DNA of 64,000 nucleotides from Arthrobacter castelli DSM 16402 (GCF_000430705.1 NZ_AUMN01000013.1:62001-126000), one strand, 5' to 3'. Counted from the stretch's first letter, positions 26,824 through 37,934 are shown. A program made the numbers and translations. The notes: a model not told the origin generated them from the letters alone.

Positions 26824-27123
26824 ATGGTTCCAGCTTCCTCGCCGAATGGCTTTGGCACAGCCCGCACCGGCTCCGCCGCCCAGGATGCGACCGGGCACGA
26901 TCACGGCACCGGGGCCTTCGCCCGCGCGTTCTCCGCGGTGACCGCTACCGCCGTCGCGCTTGCCGCCGTGTCGATCCTGGCGCTGGTGGTGATCCTCGCC
27001 ATCAACCTGTCCGGGGGCACGGCGTGGCCGGCCCTGACCTGGGTTCCGATGGCGGGACTGCCGATTGCTTTCGTGCTGATGGCCGTGCTGGTCATTGCCG
27101 CGGTCCGCCGGCGCCTCGGTTAG
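26824..27123 (+). CDS. Small two-helix membrane protein
   Basis: This is a 99-residue protein with a polar N-terminus of about 32 residues (GHDHGTG) and two hydrophobic segments (about 40-63 and 72-92) ending in RRRLG, so it should insert as a hairpin with its ends in the cytoplasm. I do not recognise a named family, though similar small proteins are common at this locus in related actinobacteria. It lies divergent from the cold-shock gene and 78 bp before the helicase-associated gene. Confidence 0.65.
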   Translation: MVPASSPNGFGTARTGSAAQDATGHDHGTGAFARAFSAVTATAVALAAVSILALVVILAINLSGGTAWPALTWVPMAGLPIAFVLMAVLVIAAVRRRLG

Positions 27124-27201
27124 TACAGCCAAGCATCCGGCCCGTCCGTCCCAATGGGCGTGCCCCGGGCCGTCGCCGGCACACGCGGTAACGTTAATCT
27201 G

Positions 27202-29739
27202 ATGTCCTCTATCCGTGCCCTGGCAGCTGACCTGGCCGACCGCAGCGACGCGTCGCTGCGGGAACTCTTCGCTGCCCGCCCGGACCTGATTTCCCCGCCG
27301 GTGCCGGACTTCGCCGCCTTGGCGGCCCGCGCCTCCACCAGGATCAGCGTGCAACGGGCGCTGGAAGACCTGCCCGTACCGCAAACCCGGGTGCTTGAGG
27401 CGGTGCATCTGCTCGCCGACGAAGACACCGGACGCGCCGTTTCCACCTCTGACCTGGATCCCATGATCTCCGGCGTTCCACCGGAGATCATCGACGACAT
27501 CCTTTCCACCCTCCACCGGTTGGCCCTGACCTTCCGGACGGAGGCCGGCCGCTTCCTGCCCGTGTCCAGCCTCAAGGAAGTGGTCGGCCCCTACCCCCTC
27601 GGCCTGGGGCGAAGCTACCAGAACCTTGCGGCCAACCAGCCGGAATTCAACCGCAATGCCGTGGACCTGGTCGCGGCGTTGATCGAATACGGCTATACGG
27701 TGGAGCCCGCCGACACTCCACGGGCCGCGGCCGACAGCCTCCAGCGATGGGTTTCGGACCACTGGGAGGCCCTGTTGGCCGCCGCCCCGCCGCAGACCAA
27801 CGACCTACTCGACCGGTTCCGGCACTCGGCCATCGGAACCGTCCCCCACGCCTCCCGCTCGCAGGAAAATCCGCCGCACTTACAGGAGTCCGGCGGGCCG
27901 CTGCGCTGGCTGCTGGCGCGAGGCCTGCTGGTGCCATTGGACGCCGAACATGTGGAACTCCCGCGACCGGTGGGGGCGGCCGCGCGGGGGAATCTGTTCA
28001 TCGACCACCTGCAGCTGCAGCCGCCCGTTCCGGAGCTGGGCGCTGTGTCCGCGGCCCGGCGGGACAACGCCGCTTATGGGTCTGTGGCCGAGATCCTCCG
28101 AGTGCTGGCCGAAATGGTGTCCAGCATCGAGGAGCAGCCGGTCGCCACGGTCCGTTCGGGAGGGGTCGGCGTCCGGGAAGTGCGCCGGCTCAGCGAACGG
28201 CTGAGGATTGCCGAACAGCAGACCTCGCTGTTCCTGGAGCTGGCGGCCATGGCGTCGCTGACGTTCCTGGATCCGGATACTTCGCGGTGGGTGGCGGCCC
28301 CGCTGGCGGCGAAGTGGCTCGATTCTCCGCGGCCGGAACAATGGGCGCAGGTGGCAGGTGGCTGGCTGGCCAGCGGGCGGGCGCCTTCGCTGGTCGGTGG
28401 ACAGCTCGCGGGCGGAGCCCTGATCAACCCGCTGTCGGCCGACGTCGCCCGCCCCGAAGCCCCGGCCGTCAGGCGCCGCACCCTGGAGGCTTTGTCCGCG
28501 TTAACGGCCGAATACGCCGGCGGCCACGCCGACGGGAAGCTGCCCGTACTGGACGAAGAGTCCGTGCTGGCCCGGATGATCTGGCACCAGCCACGGCTGC
28601 GGCTCCGCTTCCACCGGCTGGTTCCCGGGATCCTCAGGGAGGCGGAGCTGCTCGGGCTCACCGGTTCCGGGGCCATCACCGACGTCGGGCAGTCCACTGC
28701 AGGCGGCGACCTGCCCGCCGCCGTCGAACAACTGGCCGCCGCGCTGCCCAAACCGGTCGATTACGTGCTGCTGCAAGCCGACCTGACCGCCGTCGCCCCC
28801 GGTTACCTGCAGCCCGCGCTCAGCCGTGAACTGGCGCTGCTCTCCGACGCCGAAGGGCAGGGTCCCGCCACCACCTTCCGCTTTTCCGCCTCCTCGATCC
28901 GCCGGGCGCTCGACGCCGGACGGGACGGCGCCGGCATCCTTGAATTCCTGCGCGCCCATTCGGCCACCGAAGTGCCGCAACCGTTGATGTACCTGATTAA
29001 TGACACCGCCTCCCGGCATGGCACGCTGCGGATCGGCGCGGCCGGAAGCTACCTGCGCAGCGACGACGAGGACGCACTGACCGTGCTGATGTCCAACGAC
29101 GAGGCGTCCCTGCTGGGGCTGCGGCGGCTGGCTCCCACCGTCGTCGTCAGCCGTGCCAGCGCACGGGAAGTGGCGGTGGTGCTTCAGGATTTGGGGCTGG
29201 CACCGTTGATCGAGAACGACGACGGCAGCGCAGTGTCCGCCGGTGGCCCTGGTGGCACAGCAGGGGCCACCACTGGTCGGGGCGGCAGCCCCGGTGCCAC
29301 AGCCCGTGCGGACGGGCCGGCAGGATGGTCGAAGACGGCGGTGGACGTCGAAGACGGCGGTGGGCAGCACCGTTTTGGACACGGAGCGCCGTTTTCGATG
29401 TCTCCGGCCGGGAACGCCGGGGCGGCCGGCGACCAGGACGAAGCCGCGGCGTCGCAGATAGCCACGCTGCGCTCGGCGGCACCCGAACGGTCCGTCAGCA
29501 GCGGCGAAAGCGGACCGATGCTGAACATGGAGACGCTGAACAAGGCCATTAGGCTGAAGGCGCCAGTGTGCCTGTCAATCGTGGACGCGGCCGGGAATCA
29601 CATGCAGCAGCGCCTTGTTCCACTCTCGGCCGGTGGTGGCCGGGTGCGTGGCTACGACCCCGGAAAAGAGGTGGAGCGGGTGATATCGATCCACCGTGTG
29701 ATGGACGTTGAAATGGCTTCAAACCCGGAGGGACGATGA
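27202..29739 (+). CDS. Helicase-associated domain protein, partner of XPB
   Basis: This 845-residue protein belongs to the actinobacterial helicase-associated (XPB/Ssl2-type) family. It has no Walker motifs. The N-terminal half is a set of winged-helix-like segments (RALAADLADRSDASLRELF, DDILSTLHRLALTFR), and the C-terminal part has the XPB-associated block RASAREVAVVLQDLGLAP and a final LRLKAPVCLSIVD-like domain (KAPVCLSIVDAAGNH). A low-complexity stretch lies at about 680-735. The start at 27202 is preferred over one 16 codons upstream. Its stop overlaps the XPB start by 4 bases (ATGA), so the two proteins are probably made together and act as a complex. Confidence 0.82.
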   Translation: MSSIRALAADLADRSDASLRELFAARPDLISPPVPDFAALAARASTRISVQRALEDLPVPQTRVLEAVHLLADEDTGRAVSTSDLDPMISGVPPEIIDDILSTLHRLALTFRTEAGRFLPVSSLKEVVGPYPLGLGRSYQNLAANQPEFNRNAVDLVAALIEYGYTVEPADTPRAAADSLQRWVSDHWEALLAAAPPQTNDLLDRFRHSAIGTVPHASRSQENPPHLQESGGPLRWLLARGLLVPLDAEHVELPRPVGAAARGNLFIDHLQLQPPVPELGAVSAARRDNAAYGSVAEILRVLAEMVSSIEEQPVATVRSGGVGVREVRRLSERLRIAEQQTSLFLELAAMASLTFLDPDTSRWVAAPLAAKWLDSPRPEQWAQVAGGWLASGRAPSLVGGQLAGGALINPLSADVARPEAPAVRRRTLEALSALTAEYAGGHADGKLPVLDEESVLARMIWHQPRLRLRFHRLVPGILREAELLGLTGSGAITDVGQSTAGGDLPAAVEQLAAALPKPVDYVLLQADLTAVAPGYLQPALSRELALLSDAEGQGPATTFRFSASSIRRALDAGRDGAGILEFLRAHSATEVPQPLMYLINDTASRHGTLRIGAAGSYLRSDDEDALTVLMSNDEASLLGLRRLAPTVVVSRASAREVAVVLQDLGLAPLIENDDGSAVSAGGPGGTAGATTGRGGSPGATARADGPAGWSKTAVDVEDGGGQHRFGHGAPFSMSPAGNAGAAGDQDEAAASQIATLRSAAPERSVSSGESGPMLNMETLNKAIRLKAPVCLSIVDAAGNHMQQRLVPLSAGGGRVRGYDPGKEVERVISIHRVMDVEMASNPEGR

Positions 29740-31379
29740 CTGACGGACCGCTGATTGTGCAAAGCGACAAGACCATCCTGCTGGAGGTCGACCACGAGCA
29801 GGCCACCGAGGCGCGGCATGCGATCGCCGCCTTCGCCGAGCTGGAGCGTGCCCCGGAGCACATGCACAGCTACCGGCTGACACCGCTGGGGCTGTGGAAT
29901 GCCCGCGCTGCCGGGCTGGACGCCGAACAGGTGCTGGACACCCTGCTGGCCTATTCCCGGTTCCCGGTGCCGCACTCCCTGCTGGTCGACGTCGAAGAGA
30001 CCATGTCCCGCTACGGCAGGCTGTGGCTGGAGAAGGATGAGCTGCACGGACTGGTGATGCGCACCAACGACCACCCGGTGCTCGAGGAGGTGCTGCACGC
30101 CAAGAAGATCGAGCCGTTGCTGGGCCCGCGCATCGACGGCAATACCGTCGTCGTGCACTCCTCCCAGCGCGGCCAGGTCAAGCAGCTGCTGCTCAAGCTC
30201 GGGTGGCCGGCCGAGGACTTCGCCGGATATGTCGATGGCGCGCCGCACCCCATCGCCCTGGACGAAACGGACTGGCAGCTGCGCCCCTACCAGAACCTGG
30301 CGGTGGAGAATTTCTTTTCCGGCGGTTCCGGGGTCGTAGTGCTGCCCTGCGGTGCCGGCAAGACGCTGGTCGGGGCCGGTGCCATGGCCACCAGCGGCAC
30401 CACCACGCTGATCCTGGTCACCAACACCGTTGCCGCCCGGCAGTGGAAAGACGAGCTGATCAAGCGGACAACCCTGACCGCCGACGAAATCGGCGAATAC
30501 ACCGGCACCACCAAGGAGGTCCGTCCGGTCACCATCGCCACGTACCAGGTGCTGACCCGCAAACGCGGCGGCCTGTATCCGCATCTGGAGCTGCTGGACG
30601 CCAACGACTGGGGCCTGATCATTTACGACGAGGTGCACCTGCTGCCGGCCCCCATCTTCCGGATGACCGCCGATCTGCAGGCGCGCCGCCGCCTGGGATT
30701 GACGGCTACCCTGGTGCGCGAGGACGGTCGGGAAGGCGAAGTCTTTTCACTGATCGGACCGAAGCGCTACGACGCGCCGTGGAAAGACATTGAAGCGCAG
30801 GGCTACATCGCCCCGGCCGATTGCGTGGAAGTGCGGGTGGACCTGCCCCGCGATGAGCGGGTGGCCTACGCGATGGCTGAGGACGCGGACAAGTACCGGT
30901 TATGTTCGACGTCGGAAACCAAGACTTCGGTCGTGGATCAGTTGGTGGCATCGCACGCCGGCGAGCAGTTGCTGGTGATTGGTCAGTACATCGACCAATT
31001 GGACGAGGTCGGCGACCGCCTCGATGCGCCGGTGATCAAGGGCGACACCCCGGTGAAGGAGCGGCAGCGGCTGTTCAACGAATTCCGCGCCGGAGCGCTG
31101 CAGACCCTGGTGGTGTCCAAGGTGGCCAACTTCTCCATCGACCTGCCCGAGGCCTCGGTGGCGGTCCAGATTTCCGGGTCGTTCGGCTCGCGGCAGGAAG
31201 AGGCGCAGCGCCTCGGCAGGCTGCTGCGCCCCAAAGCGGATGGCCGTTCGGCCCGCTTCTACACGATTGTTGCCCGTGACACGCTGGACCAAGAGTACGC
31301 CGCGCGGCGGCAGCGGTTCCTGGCCGAGCAGGGGTACGCCTACACCATCATGGATTCGACCGATATCGCAGCAGCGTAA
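29736..31379 (+). CDS. XPB-type superfamily 2 DNA repair helicase
   Basis: This 547-residue bacterial XPB homologue is a 3'-5' DNA helicase/translocase. An N-terminal damage-recognition-like domain (about 1-170) precedes the helicase core: Q-like YQNLAVENF, Walker A LPCGAGKTLVG, DEVH box IYDEVHLLPA, motif III GLTATLVRED and motif VI QEEAQRLGRLLRPK. In eukaryotes XPB works in TFIIH; in bacteria a role in excision repair or transcription-linked repair is proposed. It is translationally coupled to the preceding helicase-associated gene, an arrangement also known in Mycobacterium (Rv0862c-Rv0861c). Confidence 0.93.
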   Translation: MTDGPLIVQSDKTILLEVDHEQATEARHAIAAFAELERAPEHMHSYRLTPLGLWNARAAGLDAEQVLDTLLAYSRFPVPHSLLVDVEETMSRYGRLWLEKDELHGLVMRTNDHPVLEEVLHAKKIEPLLGPRIDGNTVVVHSSQRGQVKQLLLKLGWPAEDFAGYVDGAPHPIALDETDWQLRPYQNLAVENFFSGGSGVVVLPCGAGKTLVGAGAMATSGTTTLILVTNTVAARQWKDELIKRTTLTADEIGEYTGTTKEVRPVTIATYQVLTRKRGGLYPHLELLDANDWGLIIYDEVHLLPAPIFRMTADLQARRRLGLTATLVREDGREGEVFSLIGPKRYDAPWKDIEAQGYIAPADCVEVRVDLPRDERVAYAMAEDADKYRLCSTSETKTSVVDQLVASHAGEQLLVIGQYIDQLDEVGDRLDAPVIKGDTPVKERQRLFNEFRAGALQTLVVSKVANFSIDLPEASVAVQISGSFGSRQEEAQRLGRLLRPKADGRSARFYTIVARDTLDQEYAARRQRFLAEQGYAYTIMDSTDIAAA

Positions 31380-31472
31380 TCCCCACGGGGCGGGCAGACG
31401 GAACGCGCAGACGGGGCTCACAGACGGGACGCACAAGAGGCGTTCAGCGAATTCCCAGAAACCGGGAGGAAT

Positions 31473-32192
31473 ATGGGTAGCGTGAAGAAAACTGATACTG
31501 AAGCTAAGTTGCTGGTTGTTGACGACGAACCGAACATCCGGGAGTTATTGGCGACGTCGCTGCGGTTCGCGGGTTTCGACGTCGTCGCCGCCGCCAATGG
31601 ACGGGACGCGTTGACCGCGGTTGAGGAACACAATCCCGACTTGGCGGTGATGGATGTCATGCTTCCGGACATGGACGGTTTCACCGTCACCAGGAAGCTC
31701 CGCGCCACCGGACGGCACTTCCCGGTGCTTTTCCTCACCGCCAAGGACGACACCGAGGACAAGGTCACCGGCTTGACCGTCGGCGGGGACGACTACGTGA
31801 CCAAGCCATTCAGCCTTGACGAAGTGGTGGCCAGGATCCGTGCGGTACTGCGCCGCACCGCGCCGCTGGAGGAAGACGATGCCATTATCCGGGTCGATGA
31901 CCTGGAGCTCGACGACGACGCTCATGAAGTGCGTCGAGCCGGCGAGGACATCGACCTCTCCCCCACCGAATTCAAGCTGCTGCGGTACCTGATGCTCAAT
32001 CCCAACCGGGTGCTGTCCAAGTCGCAGATCCTCGACCATGTATGGGAATACGATTTCAACGGCGACGCCTCGATCGTGGAATCCTACATTTCCTACCTTC
32101 GCCGCAAGATTGACGCCGATCCGGATGCGCCGGCGTTGATCCAGACCAAGCGCGGGGTCGGATATTTGCTGCGGACGGCAGAGAAGCGCTAG
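31473..32192 (+). CDS. OmpR-family response regulator
   Basis: This 239-residue regulator has a receiver domain (about 12-125) and a winged-helix DNA-binding domain (about 140-235). Acidic residues D17 and D18, the phosphorylation site D61 in LAVMDVMLPDMDG and the lysine in VTKPFSLDE are all present. The output domain ends in the usual RRKIDADPDAPALIQTKRGVGYLLR pattern. The closest named relatives by eye are TcrX/PhoP/TrcR, but I cannot choose between them. GGGAGGA lies before the ATG. The partner kinase follows after 3 bp. Confidence 0.93.
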   Translation: MGSVKKTDTEAKLLVVDDEPNIRELLATSLRFAGFDVVAAANGRDALTAVEEHNPDLAVMDVMLPDMDGFTVTRKLRATGRHFPVLFLTAKDDTEDKVTGLTVGGDDYVTKPFSLDEVVARIRAVLRRTAPLEEDDAIIRVDDLELDDDAHEVRRAGEDIDLSPTEFKLLRYLMLNPNRVLSKSQILDHVWEYDFNGDASIVESYISYLRRKIDADPDAPALIQTKRGVGYLLRTAEKR

Positions 32193-32195
32193 CCC

Positions 32196-33719
32196 TTGGT
32201 AGCTTTCTGGAGATCGTTCTCGCTGCGCGCCCAGCTGATCACCATCTTGTCTTTGCTGATGGTGGTCGTTGTCGGCGTTACGTGTGCTCTGACCATCTCT
32301 TTCCTGCGCGGCTTCCTGATTGAGCAGCTCGACGATAATCTGAGCAACAACAGGCAGGCTGTCTCCAACCGGTTGTTCGGCATGACCGACTCGCAGTCGG
32401 TGGAGCTGACCAATTATTACGGTGCGCTGTTCACACCCGGCGGCGAGCAGATCATCGCGTTTGAGTCCGACGATGCGCCGGTGCTTGACCGTCCCACCCT
32501 CGCCGAGGTCAAGTCCCTCTCCGGCCGGGCGAGGACTGTTCCCGGCACCGCGGATAACAGTGACGGCTGGCGGGTCCGGATCTACCCGCTGGAAAGCGGA
32601 GAGGGCAGTGTTGCCGTTGCGCTGCCGATGGAAGACACCGCCGAGCTGCTCGGCGAAGCCACTGAGCGCATCCTGATTGGCGGGTTATTGGCCACTGCCG
32701 TGGCGGCCGGCGTCGCTTATCTTGCAGTCACCCGGGCTTTCAAGCCGCTGACGCGGATGGAGAAGACCGCTGCCGCCATTGCCGCCGGAGACCTGACTCA
32801 ACGCGTCCGGGTGGAGAACCCGTATACCGAAGTGGGCCGGCTCAGTAAGTCGCTCAATGCGATGCTGGCCCACATTGAAGGCGCCTTCGCCAGCCGATCG
32901 GCCTCTGAAAAGAAAATGCGGCAGTTTGTCGCTGACGCGTCCCACGAGCTGCGCACGCCGCTGGTGACCATCCGCGGCTTCTCCGAATTGCACCGCCATG
33001 GCGCGCTGCAGACCGAGGAAGACGTGTCGACTGCGATGGTCCGGATCGAGAACGAGGCCAAACGCATGGGGCGGATGGTCGAAGACTTGCTCATGCTGGC
33101 CCGGATCGATGAGCAGCGGCCGCTGGAAATGCAGCCCGTTGACCTGTTGCTGCTGGCCAACGACGCTGCGACAGATGCCATGGCGGGAGCGCCTGACCGG
33201 CAGATCCGGGTGATTTCGCTCGATGGCGGCTGCCCCTCCAGCGCACCGACGGCAGGCGACGAGCCCCGACTGCGGCAGGTGGTGGGCAACCTGGTGGCCA
33301 ATGCGCTGCGCTATACGCCCGAGGGGTCGCCGATTGAAATCGCCGTCGGCACTCAACGGGTGATCGACGAGAGGAAAGATTCGATCCTGCAGGTCCGCGA
33401 CCACGGGCCTGGAATCTCGGAAGAAGAGGCCGGGCGGGTGTTCGAACGGTTCTACCGGGCCGATACCTCCCGGACCCGTGAAACCGGCGGTTCCGGCCTG
33501 GGGCTGGCCATCGTTGCGGCAATAGTCGCCCAGCACGACGGAACGGTCCGGCTCGACGACACCGAAGGCGGAGGAGCCACCATGTGGATCCGGTTGCCAT
33601 ACGTGGACCCCCCAGCCGAAACGGGCGAGTCCGGCGAGTCCGGTGAGTCGGATGACGAGACAGCGGAGATCACCGAAGTCACGGATTCCCAGTCCGGGTC
33701 CGTGGATTCGGAGCGGTGA
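32196..33719 (+). CDS. Membrane sensor histidine kinase
   Basis: This 507-residue kinase is the partner of the preceding regulator. It has a first membrane helix (LITILSLLMVVVVGVTCALT), an extracellular sensor of about 115 residues, a second helix (IGGLLATAVAAGVAYLA), a HAMP domain, a dimerisation domain with the phospho-accepting histidine in VADASHELRTPLVTIRGF, and an ATPase domain with N box NALRYTPEG, RDHGPGISEEE and TGGSGLGLAIV. The C-terminus has a Glu/Ser/Asp tail. It starts with TTG at 32196, 3 bp after the regulator stop. The signal sensed is unknown. Confidence 0.93.
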   Translation: MVAFWRSFSLRAQLITILSLLMVVVVGVTCALTISFLRGFLIEQLDDNLSNNRQAVSNRLFGMTDSQSVELTNYYGALFTPGGEQIIAFESDDAPVLDRPTLAEVKSLSGRARTVPGTADNSDGWRVRIYPLESGEGSVAVALPMEDTAELLGEATERILIGGLLATAVAAGVAYLAVTRAFKPLTRMEKTAAAIAAGDLTQRVRVENPYTEVGRLSKSLNAMLAHIEGAFASRSASEKKMRQFVADASHELRTPLVTIRGFSELHRHGALQTEEDVSTAMVRIENEAKRMGRMVEDLLMLARIDEQRPLEMQPVDLLLLANDAATDAMAGAPDRQIRVISLDGGCPSSAPTAGDEPRLRQVVGNLVANALRYTPEGSPIEIAVGTQRVIDERKDSILQVRDHGPGISEEEAGRVFERFYRADTSRTRETGGSGLGLAIVAAIVAQHDGTVRLDDTEGGGATMWIRLPYVDPPAETGESGESGESDDETAEITEVTDSQSGSVDSER

Positions 33720-33826
33720 CCGGCAGGGTTATCCACATCCGGGCCAATGCCCCTCGCGGACGTCGTGTCCGCACCGCTAGCCTCAACTTACATCAACCAA
33801 TCTGATGCAAGTTCAGGAGGCACATC

Positions 33827-34120
33827 ATGGCACAGTTCAATGTCGACAGCGAAGCACTTCAGGTCAAGAGCGCCGCAGTGCGGGGATCAGTCGAACGGAT
33901 CCGCGCCGAGGTGGAGACGATGCAACGGTCCCTGCAGGAACTGCAGGGCAGCTGGACCGGTGCCGCTTCCACCACCTTCCAGGGGTTGATCGTGGAGTGG
34001 CGCGGCACCCAGGTGAAGGTGGAGTCGTCACTGGAAAGTATCAACACTGCACTGTCTGCCGCTGCCACCCAGTACGCCCAGACGGAGCAGGCAAACACCC
34101 GGATGTTCACCGCCGGGTGA
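33827..34120 (+). CDS. WXG100-family protein (EsxA-like)
   Basis: This 97-residue helical-hairpin protein has the defining Trp-X-Gly turn in LQGSWTGAAS at about residues 41-44, between two long amphipathic helices. WXG100 proteins are exported by type VII (ESX) systems and often act as partners of larger effectors. No EccC, EccD or other ESX component is in this window, so it is an orphan that may use a system elsewhere. GGAGG precedes the ATG by 7 bases. It is convergent with the ThrE gene. Confidence 0.9.
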   Translation: MAQFNVDSEALQVKSAAVRGSVERIRAEVETMQRSLQELQGSWTGAASTTFQGLIVEWRGTQVKVESSLESINTALSAAATQYAQTEQANTRMFTAG

Positions 34121-34149
34121 CAGGGCGCCAGGGGCACCTGCAGTCGACC

Positions 34150-35877
34150 TTACCGCCTGCGGTTGCGCTTGGCCTCCGGCCCCTCGGCGCCGGTGAACGG
34201 CCTCACGAGGGTGTCGCCCAGCACCACTCCGCCCGCAATGGAGAACGTGACCGTCAACGCGTTGAACAGTCCGACGAACGCTTCCACCGAAGCTATGGAT
34301 TCGACCGTCATGCCATACAAGGACCGGAACAACATCAGCCCCGGCAGCAGGAAGGTCACGCCGGGGACGGCGATGACCAGTTGTGGCACATGCAGCCAGT
34401 GGCCGACCAGTCGCGCCCCTATCCCGACGACTGTGGCACCGACGGCCGGCCCCAGCACCGAGCTGGCGCCCAGGGCCAGATAGCCGTTCATCACCAGCAG
34501 TCCCGCCAATCCGACTACAGCGGTGGGCAGCACGTATCCCGGTCGGGTTTGCTCCGCCACTGCCAGCGACGAAGTGGCCACCACCAGTAACGCGCCCAGC
34601 AGCAGCGGAGGTACCGCAAGGGGCTCCTCGGTCACGTCGATCCGTCCGATCCCCAGCAAGGCCCCCGTGACCACGGCCAGCGCGATACCCGAAACCAGTC
34701 CACTGAGTACGAGGAACGCCGAAGAGAACCGGCCGGCCGCTGTCACGGGGAATCCGTTGATCGCATCCTGGGTGGCGGAGATGACTCGTCCGGTGGGCAG
34801 CAGCAGGATAATGCCACCGGCAACGATGAATCCGGTGACCACCGGCAAGCCGGTGCTGTACATGGCGATCGCCGTCAGCGTGATCACCATGGCGCAAGCG
34901 GCCATGGTGAAGAACTCCGGCAGCCGCCATCGGCCCAACTGGCGCGCCAAAAATTGCGCCATCAAGGTGTTGAAGAAGGCGACCATGCAGCTGAAGAAAC
35001 CACCGCCGGTAACGCCCGTCAGCGTGGCGCCGGCGAGAGCGCTGGCTCCTATCACTATCCATTTCGGAAATGGTTTGGGGCTGGTCATGATGGTCTGCAG
35101 CTTCTGGCTGGCCTCGTCACGACTGATCTTGCCTTCGGAGATTTCCCGCACGAACTGATGTATACGGGCCAGGCCGCCGTAGTTCTGCGACCAGGAACGC
35201 ACCACGCGCATCATGCTCACAGGTTCGCCGCTGGTATCGGGGTAATTCACCTTCACCGACTGGTTGGTGATATCGACCTCGATGTCCCGCAACCCATAGG
35301 CTGCCGCGATGGCTACAATGCTGGATTCGGCATCCAGCGCACCGCCGCCGAATCGGAACATTCCCTCTGCCACGCGCAATGCCAGGTCGATGGTCTCCCG
35401 GGAATCGGCATCCGACACCGCGCGGGTCCTGGCCTGCGAATAGGGGCCTCCGGCCAGGTTCTCCACCAACGACCGCGGCTGCCGGGGGAGCTCCCCCTGC
35501 ACCAGCTTGCGGACCGCGCGGCGTGCGTCAGCATCCGCCGTGCGGACACTCTGGGCAAGCCTGGCCGGCGTGGGACGCCCCCGGGCGGGGCGTTTCGGCG
35601 TAGTTGTTCCGGCCTGGTCTGCCAGCTGGGCCGGAGAGGGCCGGCCATGGCCGGCCAGACGTGCCGGAGAGGGCCTGTTTTCCGACAGCGCCGGGGGCTC
35701 TTGGCCCTGGTCCGGCGCCGCCGACTGCTGCCCGGACGCCGCAGATTCCTGTGCGGCCAACGCTGGCTGCTGCCCGGATTCCGCCTCCGGGCCGGGGTGG
35801 AGAGTATCCGGATCGGGTCGCTGCTTCCCCGCGGATGTCGTATCTGTGGCGTTCTTTCCGGAGGACTTGTCCGCCAC
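34150..35877 (-). CDS. Threonine/serine exporter ThrE family protein, paralogue 1
   Basis: This 575-residue membrane protein combines the two ThrE halves: a ThrP-type domain (about 145-400) and a ThrE_2 domain (about 410-560), with ten predicted helices. Typical blocks are ALRVAEGMFRFGGGALDAESS, IEVDITNQSVKV-type text and GRVISATQDAINGFPVTAAGR. A disordered, Pro/Gln-rich cytoplasmic N-terminus of about 140 residues is unusually long. The GTG at 35877 has GGGAG 5 bases upstream; a GTG two codons earlier is too close. ThrE in Corynebacterium exports threonine and serine. A second family member lies at 41371-42945. Confidence 0.9.
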   Translation of the reverse strand: MADKSSGKNATDTTSAGKQRPDPDTLHPGPEAESGQQPALAAQESAASGQQSAAPDQGQEPPALSENRPSPARLAGHGRPSPAQLADQAGTTTPKRPARGRPTPARLAQSVRTADADARRAVRKLVQGELPRQPRSLVENLAGGPYSQARTRAVSDADSRETIDLALRVAEGMFRFGGGALDAESSIVAIAAAYGLRDIEVDITNQSVKVNYPDTSGEPVSMMRVVRSWSQNYGGLARIHQFVREISEGKISRDEASQKLQTIMTSPKPFPKWIVIGASALAGATLTGVTGGGFFSCMVAFFNTLMAQFLARQLGRWRLPEFFTMAACAMVITLTAIAMYSTGLPVVTGFIVAGGIILLLPTGRVISATQDAINGFPVTAAGRFSSAFLVLSGLVSGIALAVVTGALLGIGRIDVTEEPLAVPPLLLGALLVVATSSLAVAEQTRPGYVLPTAVVGLAGLLVMNGYLALGASSVLGPAVGATVVGIGARLVGHWLHVPQLVIAVPGVTFLLPGLMLFRSLYGMTVESIASVEAFVGLFNALTVTFSIAGGVVLGDTLVRPFTGAEGPEAKRNRRR

Positions 35878-35972
35878 AGGCACTCCCTTCCGATCTCGGG
35901 CTGAATTTCGGCCAGCAATACTCCTGATTAAGAGACTAGGCGCATCAGGACACCATCCATGTTAACGACGTC

Positions 35973-36005
35973 GGGGCGTGACACCCATATTGGATGCCAC
36001 GCCCC
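35973..36005 (-). terminator. Hairpin terminator after groEL
   Basis: GGGGCGTG at 35973-35980 pairs with CACGCCCC at 35998-36005, and the inner bases extend the stem imperfectly around an AT-rich loop. It lies about 40 bp past the groEL stop on the minus strand. There is no clear U-run. Confidence 0.65.
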
Positions 36006-36044
36006 GGGCCGAGCCTGCAAGGCTTGGGGAGGGAGTGGGTGGGG

Positions 36045-37712
<1,668 letters not shown>

Positions 37713-37844
37713 TCACTGTCGGCTATAAAGAGCACAGACCTGGCTGCGATGCCCGCGACGGACGAACAAGCAAGCGGCGATCTCGGTACGCCGCCCACAG
37801 GTTCTCACCACAGAGGTTTCCTGTTTCACTCCAGCCGCCACTGC

Positions 37845-37871
37845 TTAGCAGTCAACAGCTGGGAGTGCTAA
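37845..37871. promoter_or_regulatory. CIRCE operator, proximal copy
   Basis: On the plus strand TTAGCAGTC-N9-GAGTGCTAA matches the CIRCE consensus TTAGCACTC-N9-GAGTGCTAA with one mismatch. It lies upstream of groEL, and HrcA is the expected repressor. Only 8 bp separate it from the distal copy. Confidence 0.85.
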
Positions 37872-37879
37872 GCCAAAAA

Positions 37880-37906
37880 TTAGCACTCCCACCCCTTGAG
37901 TGCAAG
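37880..37906. promoter_or_regulatory. CIRCE operator, distal copy, overlapping a sigma-70-like promoter
   Basis: TTAGCACTC-N9-GAGTGCAAG (plus strand) matches CIRCE with mismatches only in the last arm. On the minus strand the same bases form a plausible promoter: TTGCAC as -35 and TAATTT as -10 with a 17-bp spacer, directed at groEL. HrcA binding would cover the promoter. Confidence 0.82.
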
Positions 37907-37934
37907 CCGGTGAGGTTATGCACGGGCCCGTCAG

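Noticed and set aside
37863-37888. An inverted-order CIRCE (GAGTGCTAA-N8-TTAGCACTC)
   Set aside because: It is better read as the inner halves of two normal CIRCE operators with N9 spacers placed 8 bp apart.
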